Assembly (NCBI GenBank): GCA_044360285.1
Contig: JBIKKP010000041.1
Span: 1 to 11,886 of the forward strand
Reading direction: 5' to 3'
Source of the DNA: UBA2645 sp044360285
GTDB taxonomy: Bacteria; Pseudomonadota; Alphaproteobacteria; Rickettsiales; UBA1997
Length of the DNA stretch: 11,886 bases
Part shown: positions 1 to 8,376 of the stretch, one piece after another
How positions within the stretch are numbered: the stretch's first letter is position 1
How the letters are laid out: each line of letters opens with the position of its first letter
Translations under genes and position numbers: made by a program
Notes under the pieces: model-generated
What the model was told of the DNA's origin: nothing
The model's database searches: none
The model's input: the letters and a program-made list of their open reading frames with translations, nothing else

Positions 1-2029
<2,029 letters not shown>

Positions 2030-2047
2030 AATTAACCAACCCAAAAC

Positions 2048-2614
2048 ATGCAAAATCTAATCGAACTCAGCGAGAAAAATTTTGACCTTCTCCTCGATTT
2101 ACGCTACGCCTCAACCAACAATGTCTGCGGCCACAAGCTTTACGCCTCTCCTTTCGCCTACCTTCACCAAGCGGCAATTGAGCCACTTAAACGTGCAATT
2201 GCTTTGGCAAAAGATTTGGATTTGCGCCTGAAAATTTGGGACAGCTTTCGTCCAATTGAAGTGCAGAAATACATGTTCGACAAATTTCCAAGTGAAGATC
2301 CAAATGGCGGTTTTGTGTCAAACCCAGAAGGCGGCGCGATCCCGCATTGTCGCGGTGTTGCGATTGATTTAACTTTGGTTGATGCAAATGGCACAGAGCT
2401 TCAAATGGGAACAGATTTTGATGAATTTTCTGATTTGGCTTTCCATGGTTGCAAAAAAATTTCTGCAGACGCTAAACGCAATCGTCTGCTTTTACTTGGA
2501 ATAATGACCGCCGCTGGATGGGATTTTTATTCAAACGAATGGTGGCACTACCAACTTTTTAAACCGCGCGAATATGCGGTGATTCAGGCGCCAAAAGACT
2601 GGATTGTAAGTTAA
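2048..2614 (+). CDS. ddpX: D-alanyl-D-alanine dipeptidase (VanX/DdpX-type, peptidase M15D)
   Basis: A zinc metallopeptidase of 188 residues that cleaves free D-Ala-D-Ala, in cell-wall dipeptide recycling or, in van clusters, glycopeptide resistance. All family landmarks are visible: DSFRP with Arg68 (transition-state arginine of VanX), the zinc motif PHCRGVAID giving His100 and Asp107, and EWWHY giving catalytic Glu164 and zinc ligand His167. The N-terminal DLRYASTNN segment is also typical. Length is close to VanX (about 200). There is no signal peptide, so it should act in the cytoplasm. The ATG at 2048 aligns with the family start, although no Shine-Dalgarno site precedes it. It lies 18 bp after the first ankyrin gene and 24 bp before the second. 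No vanH or ligase gene is nearby, so a resistance cluster is unlikely; recycling or use of D-Ala-D-Ala is more plausible. The gene symbol is by family only. Confidence 0.93.
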   Translation: MQNLIELSEKNFDLLLDLRYASTNNVCGHKLYASPFAYLHQAAIEPLKRAIALAKDLDLRLKIWDSFRPIEVQKYMFDKFPSEDPNGGFVSNPEGGAIPHCRGVAIDLTLVDANGTELQMGTDFDEFSDLAFHGCKKISADAKRNRLLLLGIMTAAGWDFYSNEWWHYQLFKPREYAVIQAPKDWIVS

Positions 2615-2638
2615 ATATTAACCAAAAAATAAAAAATT

Positions 2639-4135
2639 ATGACTGCTCCTACAACTACACAAACTGACAAATCGAGGAGATTATTAATGTCTCTGTGTGA
2701 GGCCGCCTTAAAAGATGATGTCCAGGGAATTCAGAATGCACTTCGTTTTGCACGTGATTTGAGGATTAATATTATTGATGAACCTACGGCTAGTGGCGGA
2801 GAAACAGTCTTGATGAGAGCTGCTGCCAAGGGGCATACTGCTGCGGTAAAAGCTTTAGTTGATGATGGGGCAGCTATTTCTATAGCTGCTGATAAAAAAA
2901 CAGCTCTGATGTTTGCTGTTGAAAATGGAAGACCTGCGACAATAAAAGTTTTAGTTAAAAAAGGGGCGAATGTTAATGAGCCTTTTCCTGGCGGAAAAAC
3001 ACCTTTGATGGTTGCTGTTGAAAGTGGATATGGATATGCGGTACAAGCTCTAGTTGAGGCAGGGGCAGATATTGATGCTGTGCTTAAAGAAGAATCGGCT
3101 CGGACTCTTGCTATTAGATTGGGGCATCAGTATGTGGGTTATAATGATACAGCAATAAAAGCTCTTTTTACTGATTGGGCCATCAATGCACCTATGCACA
3201 ATGAATTACCGCCCTTAATATTTGCTGTCCAAAATGGATATTTTAAGTCGGCACAAATGTTGATTGATCAAGGGGCAGATGCTAATGTGGCCATGAAAGG
3301 AAAAACAGCCTTAGAACTTGTCGTCAAAACCAACTCTATCAGAAATAGAGATCAATCCTTAGGAATCCTAATTGCAGCTGGTGCAGACGTTAAGAGTAAA
3401 AAAGCAGGAAAAACTGTATTAGATTCTGTTTCAAAACTTAGCGGCGGCTATCAGCAAAATCAAAAAACTGTCTTATCTCTGGTCGCTGCTGGAGCTGATA
3501 GCAAAGATCTGCAGACTCCGGGTTTTTTTAAAAGAATATTTTCATCCGCTTCTAAAAAAGATTTTCTTTCAAACGTTAATATTGTGAGAAAAGTTTGTCG
3601 TGAAGAAAAAGGTTCTGAAGAAGATAAAGAAATTTCTAATCTCAGAAAATTAAAAGAAGCCCTCATTGGAGGGGGAGCATCTCAGGTTGCAGCCAATCTA
3701 ACAATAGCGGCAATGGTTGATGAAGGTGTGTTTCGCAAAGCCCCAGAACGCAAAAAGTCTACTATATCACCAATGGCGGAGCGTGGAAAATTTTATGATT
3801 TCTTATTCTTAAATCGGAATCAAAATGCCCTTCTTAGGCAAATAGTTGATTCCTACTCACTTGGAAAAGATTTGAATGTTGCACCAACCGCTAGAGCTGC
3901 TGGAGCTGGAATCGGAACTGGAGCAGCAGCCTACGGAGTAGTTGGGCGCAATACCCGCGCTGGCGCCGCATCCAGAAAAGTTTGGGGGGCAGAAACTGAT
4001 GCAGCACCTGAAGTAATCGGCGTCCCTGCTGGAGCCGGAACTGGCGCAGGAGATCCAAAACACCCTAAACCCCTTTCCGGGCAACAACTATCAACAGCAG
4101 CATCCCCAGGACAAGGCACAGGAATCGTAAATTAA
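2639..4135 (+). CDS. Ankyrin-repeat protein with Gly/Ala-rich tail
   Basis: A 498-residue protein with about seven to eight divergent ankyrin repeats between residues 19 and 290 (clear ones: KTALMFAVENG at about 87, KTPLMVAVESG at about 120, PPLIFAVQNG at about 191). A helical, charged segment (295-410) follows, then a Gly/Ala-rich tail (412-498). The tail block AAYGVVGRNTRAGAA resembles AASGVVGAGARAGAG of the upstream ankyrin protein, so the two are probably paralogues. Unlike that gene, its repeats are well diverged at DNA level. Two starts are possible: the ATG at 2639 (A-rich leader, no Shine-Dalgarno) or the in-frame ATG at 2687, which has a GAGGAG seven bases upstream and begins just before the first ankyrin-like helix; the longer form is listed. 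No signal peptide or membrane helix. The function is presumably protein binding; the target is unknown. Confidence 0.9.
   Translation: MTAPTTTQTDKSRRLLMSLCEAALKDDVQGIQNALRFARDLRINIIDEPTASGGETVLMRAAAKGHTAAVKALVDDGAAISIAADKKTALMFAVENGRPATIKVLVKKGANVNEPFPGGKTPLMVAVESGYGYAVQALVEAGADIDAVLKEESARTLAIRLGHQYVGYNDTAIKALFTDWAINAPMHNELPPLIFAVQNGYFKSAQMLIDQGADANVAMKGKTALELVVKTNSIRNRDQSLGILIAAGADVKSKKAGKTVLDSVSKLSGGYQQNQKTVLSLVAAGADSKDLQTPGFFKRIFSSASKKDFLSNVNIVRKVCREEKGSEEDKEISNLRKLKEALIGGGASQVAANLTIAAMVDEGVFRKAPERKKSTISPMAERGKFYDFLFLNRNQNALLRQIVDSYSLGKDLNVAPTARAAGAGIGTGAAAYGVVGRNTRAGAASRKVWGAETDAAPEVIGVPAGAGTGAGDPKHPKPLSGQQLSTAASPGQGTGIVN
2674..2689 (+). promoter_or_regulatory. Shine-Dalgarno site for an internal start (codon 17)
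   Basis: GAGGAG at 2674-2679 lies seven bases before the in-frame ATG at 2687-2689. It is one of only two good Shine-Dalgarno/ATG pairs I found near gene starts in this window, so the ankyrin protein may begin MSLCEAALKDD rather than at 2639. Confidence 0.45.
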
Positions 4136-4189
4136 CAATCCCACCTCAACTCAAACCACCACCACTTTTGAAGATTGTAATTTCACAAA

Positions 4190-4368
4190 ATGAAAAACTT
4201 GGTCGAATTAAGGCGAAAGAACTTCGACGTAATTTTTGCTGCCGCCGCCTTCAGCCCTGATTTTTTAAATTTGAAAAACTGCCAACCGCTTTTTGAATTT
4301 CCCCTCTCTTGTGCAAACCACACCAATACGCCGTGGCGCAAACACCAAAAGATTTAATCGCGGGTTAA
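4190..4368 (+). pseudogene. Remnant of a D-Ala-D-Ala dipeptidase gene
   Basis: The ATG at 4190 opens MKNLVELRRKNFDVIF, which matches the start of the intact dipeptidase, MQNLIELSEKNFDLLL. The last codons, read in another frame (4324-4368), give QYAVAQTPKDLIAG and a stop, matching EYAVIQAPKDWIVS and stop of the intact gene. Between them only about 90 bases remain, with a possible echo of the DF...QLF segment; the zinc-ligand and EWWH motifs are gone and a frame change separates the ends. The remnant follows an ankyrin gene just as the intact copy does. A 55-codon ORF (4190-4357) remains, but it cannot be an active peptidase. It abuts the stop codon of the convergent gene at 4369. Confidence 0.8.
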
Positions 4369-5100
4369 TTAATTTACCTTGCTATTTTGTTCCTCCAATT
4401 CCTGTAAGCGTCTCACAGTTGTAGCTCTTCGAAGAGCGGGGGTAGGAACTTCACCTTCACCTTCTCCAGCCCCTGCACCAACGCCCGCACCTGCTGCCGC
4501 CCCCTCACCCCCACCTCGCTCTACCCCAACAGATCCCTCAGCCGCACTTAAAGACGAACCGAAGGAATTGAGTCGGAAAAAATACTCCATCTCCGTAAAT
4601 AGCCATCGAGTTTCAGTTTCAGATGGGAGTTCAGATATTCTTCTAAGATCATTAATAAAACATCTTCCCGACTCGCAAATTATCTTGCCCTGCAGGCCCC
4701 TGCCAAAATGCTCAATTACCGACTCCTTTCCACCCGCAACAAAAAGATCACAAAACTCTTCGGTGATTTGAGTAAAGATTGCCGATTCTAATGGCTTGTT
4801 CGGTGCTTCTATTTGTTTCGCAAATGGCCTTAAAGTTTCGGGAATTGAAAAAAAAATTAACTTCAAAATCTCTTTTTCGACCTCAGGTTTTTTGTAAGTC
4901 ACTCTTTCATACCAAATATTTAACACAAAACTATCCTCAATAAAATCAGCGCCAGAAACTGGGGTTGTATCTTTATCGTCAGAAACTGGGGGTTTTGATT
5001 CTACTTTTGCTTTAATGGGTTCCGACATTTTTTTAACAAAGTCAACATCCTCCATTTTTCTAATTTTAGAAAATGTCTCAAAAATATTTTTTAGGTTCAT
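4369..5100 (-). CDS. Hypothetical protein with Gly/Ala/Glu-rich tail
   Basis: A 243-residue protein I do not recognise. Residues 1-60 are charged and probably flexible, with a PVS...TTPVSG near-repeat. About residues 60-180 look like a folded, mainly helical domain (FVLNIWYERVTYKK, KEILKLIFFSIPETL, WLFTEMEYFFRL) with three cysteines. A tail of Gly/Ala/Glu follows (GAAAGAGVGAGAGEGEGE) and a short basic/helical end (RRATTVRRLQELEEQNSKVN). There is no signal peptide or transmembrane helix. The ATG at 5100 has an A-rich leader (ATTAAAAAA) without Shine-Dalgarno; ATGs at codons 16 and 25 are alternatives. It is convergent with the dipeptidase remnant and divergent from the photolyase gene. The tail type matches the ankyrin proteins nearby, which suggests a common mode of use, but no function can be given. 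Confidence 0.8.
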   Translation of the reverse strand: MNLKNIFETFSKIRKMEDVDFVKKMSEPIKAKVESKPPVSDDKDTTPVSGADFIEDSFVLNIWYERVTYKKPEVEKEILKLIFFSIPETLRPFAKQIEAPNKPLESAIFTQITEEFCDLFVAGGKESVIEHFGRGLQGKIICESGRCFINDLRRISELPSETETRWLFTEMEYFFRLNSFGSSLSAAEGSVGVERGGGEGAAAGAGVGAGAGEGEGEVPTPALRRATTVRRLQELEEQNSKVN

Positions 5101-5209
5101 TTTTTTAATTTTTGTTGAAGGAAAGATTGAGATTTAATCAACGCTCATTTCTTTCTTTTTACAAAAACTCAAGCTTTTTAACCGCCAAAAAACGGCGCCT
5201 AGAATTGCC

Positions 5210-5244
5210 CATCCAAGCCTCCTTTTGCAAAGGAGGCTTGGATG
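5210..5244. repeat. Perfect 16 bp hairpin with Shine-Dalgarno in its 3' arm
   Basis: CATCCAAGCCTCCTTT (5210-5225), loop TGC, AAAGGAGGCTTGGATG (5229-5244) form a fully paired 16 bp stem. The right arm contains AAAGGAGG and ends in the ATG of a mini-ORF. There is no T-run after it, and it lies between divergent genes, so it is not a terminator for either one. It could be a dispersed palindromic element or a 5'-leader structure of the photolyase mRNA. Confidence 0.85.
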
Positions 5245-5289
5245 AACAACAACCCTGCCCTAATTCAAAAATGCCAAAAACTGCACTAA
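5242..5289 (+). other. Possible 15-codon leader ORF overlapping the photolyase start
   Basis: An ATG at 5242 follows the hairpin-borne AAAGGAGG by five bases and reads MNNNPALIQKCQKLH then TAA (5287-5289). It overlaps the photolyase ATG (5271) in a different frame. The Shine-Dalgarno spacing is ideal, but both the site and the ATG are within the stem, so they may be an accident of the palindrome. Confidence 0.3.
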
Positions 5290-6692
5290 TTTTATTTAGC
5301 CTCGACCTTAGAGAATCAAACAACCCCGCCTTTTTTTACGCGGCAAAAAATTGCCAAGAAATTCTGCCGCTTTTCATTTTTGATGAAAAAAATTTACGTA
5401 AAAACGGCCAGGCTTCGAAATGGTTTTTGCACCACGTTCTGGAAGATTTTTCCAAAAATTTAGCAGAAAAATTTCACCTAAAATTGCTGCAAAAAAAAGG
5501 CGACAGCTTGGAAATTTTGGCGCAGATTTTTGCTGCAAAAAAAATTGACGAAATCTACTTCAACAATCAGCTGGAACCAGATGCAGCAAAGCTGCAACTC
5601 GCTGTAAAAAATCTTGCCGAAAAAAATTCTGTCACAGTTTTTAGCTTCGATTCACAAACGCTTTTTCATCCAAGTGAAATCAACACTGGCACAAAAACTC
5701 CCTTCAAAGTCTTCACGCCTTTTTGGAAGGAATGTTTGCGTAATGTTAAAAAAATTGCCGCACCCCTACCCGCTCCAAACACAGCGCTGGTGCAGCTTGA
5801 GCACAATTTCAAATCAGATGATTTGAAATTGTTGCCGCAAAAAAATTGGGCAAAAAAATTTGAAGGAATTTGGCAATTTGACGCAAAAAAAATTCGCAAA
5901 AATTTGTCGCAATTTCTTGATGAAAAAATTTCTAACTACAAAGCCGCGCGAGATTTTCCAAGCATTGAAGGCACTTCGCAAATTTCTCCTTACTTGCATT
6001 TTGGCGTAATTTCCATTCAAGAAATTTTTTTTGCTGCACTGCAAAAAACTCCAAGCGCTGGCTTAACGCAATTTCTTGCCGAGCTTGGCTGGCGCGAGTT
6101 CTGCCACCATTTGCTTTTTCATTTTCCAAATCTTCCAACAAAAAATTTTCAGCAAAAATTCGACAAATTTCCTTGGCTTGATGACGCCAACGCCGCGCCA
6201 CTTTTACAAAAATGGCAGATGGGAAAAACCGGATTTCCAATTGTTGACGCTGGCATGCGCGAGCTGTGGGCAACTGGCTTCATGCACAATCGCGTGCGCA
6301 TGATTGTTGCTTCATTTTTGGTAAAAGATTTGCTCGTTGATTGGAAAAAAGGTGAAGAATGGTTTTGGGATTGCTTACTTGACGCCAACCTTGCCAACAA
6401 TGTGGCCAACTGGCAATGGGTGGCTGGAAGCGGTGCTGACGCGGCTCCGTACTTTAGAATTTTTAATCCAACGCTGCAAGGAGAGCGTTTTGATGAGGAG
6501 GGAATCTACGTAAAAAAATGGCTGCCTGAGCTAAAAAAATTACCGAAAAAATTTATTCACGCGCCGTGGCTTGCTGATGAAAAAACGCTAGAATTTTGTG
6601 GCGTTGAGCTTGGCAAAACTTATCCAAAACCAATGCTCGACCACGCCAAAGCGCGCGAAATGGCGCTGCTGATTTACAAAAATTTACGCTAG
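5271..6692 (+). CDS. phrB: Deoxyribodipyrimidine photolyase (class I, cryptochrome/photolyase family)
   Basis: A flavoenzyme that uses blue light to split cyclobutane pyrimidine dimers in DNA. From the ATG at 5271 it is 473 residues, the usual class I length. The open frame continues to 5112, but the extra 53 residues are basic and not family-like, and they run through the hairpin, so I reject that start. The N-terminal antenna domain begins LILFSLDLRESNNPA. The FAD domain shows TSQISPYLHFG (235-245), ELGWREF (271-277), MHNRVRM (338-344), NNVANWQW (376-383) and PYFRIFNP (393-400). By comparison with the E. coli enzyme, the electron-transfer tryptophans are present as Trp302, Trp358 and Trp381, and the flavin-contacting Asn as Asn377. 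All core motifs are intact, so it should be active. It is divergent from the Gly/Ala-tailed gene and convergent with the next operon. Confidence 0.96.
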   Translation: MPKTALILFSLDLRESNNPAFFYAAKNCQEILPLFIFDEKNLRKNGQASKWFLHHVLEDFSKNLAEKFHLKLLQKKGDSLEILAQIFAAKKIDEIYFNNQLEPDAAKLQLAVKNLAEKNSVTVFSFDSQTLFHPSEINTGTKTPFKVFTPFWKECLRNVKKIAAPLPAPNTALVQLEHNFKSDDLKLLPQKNWAKKFEGIWQFDAKKIRKNLSQFLDEKISNYKAARDFPSIEGTSQISPYLHFGVISIQEIFFAALQKTPSAGLTQFLAELGWREFCHHLLFHFPNLPTKNFQQKFDKFPWLDDANAAPLLQKWQMGKTGFPIVDAGMRELWATGFMHNRVRMIVASFLVKDLLVDWKKGEEWFWDCLLDANLANNVANWQWVAGSGADAAPYFRIFNPTLQGERFDEEGIYVKKWLPELKKLPKKFIHAPWLADEKTLEFCGVELGKTYPKPMLDHAKAREMALLIYKNLR

Positions 6693-6758
6693 CTAAACTT
6701 GTTGCGGCCGCAGGACTTCTTTAAACACTTAAGTAAGTTATTAGAACATAAAGAATTA

Positions 6759-7418
6759 TTACCTACCCTTGTCGGCGCCAAGGCCTCTCTTTGAACCCCT
6801 TACCAGGGGAGTCGCTGAACCTGCTCCTGCTGCTGAACCCGCTCCTTCTGCTGAACCTACTCCTTCTGCTGAACCCGCTCCTGCTGGAGCTTTTTTCGAA
6901 ACCCGCGGCGCAGGCAAAGAAGCTTGAGCCGAAAGAATTTCTTTAAAATCTTTTATTGCATCCAAAAACGCCAAAGCCTCTGTTTTGGCTCGATCATCAA
7001 CAAATTCACAATCAGCGGAGGAAGGGAAAAAAATTTTTGTGGTATGAATCAACTTCTTGCCACCAACATCTACACCAACGTCTAAGAGTGAAATTCTTTC
7101 GCACTTTTCTGAAGTACCATCCTTGGCTTCGATGATTGTTCTTTTAAGCTGGTAGTGATTAGTAGTAAGAGGGGTGGCGGAGGCACGATCAATAGAAACC
7201 AGATTAATCGAAAATATTTTACAGGAACCAACGCCTGTGTGCCCCATATCATGTTTTGTCACGATCAAAGTAGTCCTGCCTTCACTTCCGCGAGAAAGTG
7301 TCAGACTTTTTTCTCTTCCTTTAATCTTCATCATCTGCTCACAAATTTCTTCAATACTCTTAGCAACATCGAATGCAGATTGCTCCGACGCTGCTACACT
7401 TGATCCCGGTGCGCTCAT
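6759..7418 (-). CDS. Hypothetical protein with GSAEGA-type repeat tail
   Basis: A 219-residue protein of unknown function. The first ~165 residues appear folded: a helix (DVAKSIEEICEQMMKIKG), then strand-rich segments with TTLIVTKHDMGH and KKLIHTTKIFF, and a closing helix (EALAFLDAIKDFKEIL). Residues 168-202 are a Pro/Ala/Gly linker with a six-residue-periodic GSAEGV-GSAEGA-GSAAGA repeat, followed by a basic end (VRGSKRGLGADKGR). No signal peptide. The ATG at 7418 lies 15 bp after the stop of the upstream exported-protein gene, so the two are probably one transcript; there is no Shine-Dalgarno, only an A/T-rich TTAATTAA leader. It converges on the photolyase gene. The tail matches the style of the other low-complexity tails in the window. 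Confidence 0.82.
   Translation of the reverse strand: MSAPGSSVAASEQSAFDVAKSIEEICEQMMKIKGREKSLTLSRGSEGRTTLIVTKHDMGHTGVGSCKIFSINLVSIDRASATPLTTNHYQLKRTIIEAKDGTSEKCERISLLDVGVDVGGKKLIHTTKIFFPSSADCEFVDDRAKTEALAFLDAIKDFKEILSAQASLPAPRVSKKAPAGAGSAEGVGSAEGAGSAAGAGSATPLVRGSKRGLGADKGR
6814..6885 (-). repeat. 18 bp tandem repeat, four copies
   Basis: GCTGAAC recurs at 6814, 6832, 6850 and 6868, giving four 18 bp units that encode the Gly-Ser-Ala-Glu-type hexapeptide pairs of the tail. The units differ by single bases only. Confidence 0.88.
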
Positions 7419-7433
7419 AAAAAAGTTTTTTAA

Positions 7434-8282
7434 TTAAAAAAGTCGTTGCGCAAGAAAAGTCACGTTGCAGCTGCGAATTGAAATATAGTCGTGACAAGCC
7501 TGATATTTTGCACATTCAGGCGCATCGTCTTCAAGATTCAAGTAGCATTGATCGCGCGAAATTACTCTCTGCAAAAGATTTTCAAAATCTTCTCTCTTGC
7601 ACAAATTCAGCGAAAAAATCGGCGAATAATTTTTCTTCGAATTTTTTATCAGCGCAAAAAGCGGCGCGCCTTCGACATTTTTTTCAGAAAAAATCAGCAC
7701 TTCTTTCAAGCCATCAAAATCGCTCTCATCCTTGAAAAATCGCGACTTGGCAACAATGAGCTGTGGATCGTAAGCACGCGCAAAACCAAGCACCGCTAAC
7801 GCAACTTCGCAAGGCTGCGGCTCATCATTTTCAATTTTGAAATCACCTTTGAGCAATTTCAGATCAGAAACTTTTCCACCTTTTGAAACAAAAGAAATTC
7901 GATTTCTTCGTTTAGTTTCAACTTCCCACAAACCATCACGCAGCTTGACGTAGAGCAGATTTCCAGGCTCTTCTTCATCATGAAAAATCTGCTGGGCAAA
8001 AACTTTTCCTTCAAAAATTGTGATTGTTGTTTCGTGAAAATAGGGCTTGTCGCGCATGCCGTCGCGCCTGAAACATTCATCTCCGGTGAGCTTGTCGCAA
8101 AGTTTGGAATCGAGATCAGCTTGCAGGAAATAGTTTTGTGGAATGGCAATTACCTGCGGAGTTTTCAGCGCTTTTTCAATCTTCTTCTTTGGCGCAGTTG
8201 CCTGTTTTTTGCTTTTGGCAAAAGCTTCACCGCTAACAAAAAGCAAAGCGAAAATTGTAAAAATTTTTAAGAGCGATTTCAT
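7434..8282 (-). CDS. Exported eight-cysteine protein of unknown function
   Basis: A 282-residue protein with a clear Sec signal peptide: basic MKSLLK, hydrophobic IFTIFALLFVS, then AFA cleavage at about residue 22. The mature protein begins with a Lys-rich stretch (24-40) and has eight cysteines (62, 70, 158, 228, 246, 257, 263, 272), an even number consistent with disulfide bonds in the periplasm or outside the cell; five of them are in the last 55 residues. There is no lipobox, no second membrane segment and no family I recognise. The ATG at 8282 directly precedes the signal peptide; no Shine-Dalgarno is evident. It is the first gene of a probable two-gene operon with the small GSAEGA-tailed protein 15 bp downstream, and it is divergent from the large ankyrin gene at 8377. 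Confidence 0.88.
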   Translation of the reverse strand: MKSLLKIFTIFALLFVSGEAFAKSKKQATAPKKKIEKALKTPQVIAIPQNYFLQADLDSKLCDKLTGDECFRRDGMRDKPYFHETTITIFEGKVFAQQIFHDEEEPGNLLYVKLRDGLWEVETKRRNRISFVSKGGKVSDLKLLKGDFKIENDEPQPCEVALAVLGFARAYDPQLIVAKSRFFKDESDFDGLKEVLIFSEKNVEGAPLFALIKNSKKNYSPIFSLNLCKREDFENLLQRVISRDQCYLNLEDDAPECAKYQACHDYISIRSCNVTFLAQRLF

Positions 8283-8376
8283 ACCGTGATTTCTGAAAGT
8301 GAGATTTTTGCTGCATATTTTTCTTCAGTAAAACAAGAAAAGACAAAACTCCAAACATCAAATTAATTTAACGACA
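8283..8376. promoter_or_regulatory. Divergent intergenic region, presumed promoters for both flanking genes
   Basis: Ninety-four AT-rich bases separate the divergent start codons at 8282 and 8377, so promoters for both genes should lie here. I see no convincing -35/-10 pair and no operator-like palindrome. ACATCAAATTAATTTAACGACA immediately before the ATG at 8377 resembles the ACATCAATTAAAAA leader of the gene at 11776. Confidence 0.4.

Noticed and set aside
2048..2614. Vancomycin-resistance cluster
   Set aside because: Only the dipeptidase is present; there is no vanH, vanA-type ligase or two-component system nearby.
4379..4771. Pro-rich 130-codon frame opposite the Gly/Ala-tailed gene
   Set aside because: It is the antisense shadow of that gene's low-complexity tail, with no start signal of its own.
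5112..5270. Extended 526-residue photolyase starting at 5112
   Set aside because: The extra 53 residues are not family-like and run through a perfect hairpin; the ATG at 5271 gives the normal class I length.
6703..6712. TGCGGCCGCA palindrome between photolyase and the next operon
   Set aside because: A ten-base self-complementary site with no loop or T-run; likely chance, and no terminator is evident in this 66 bp gap.
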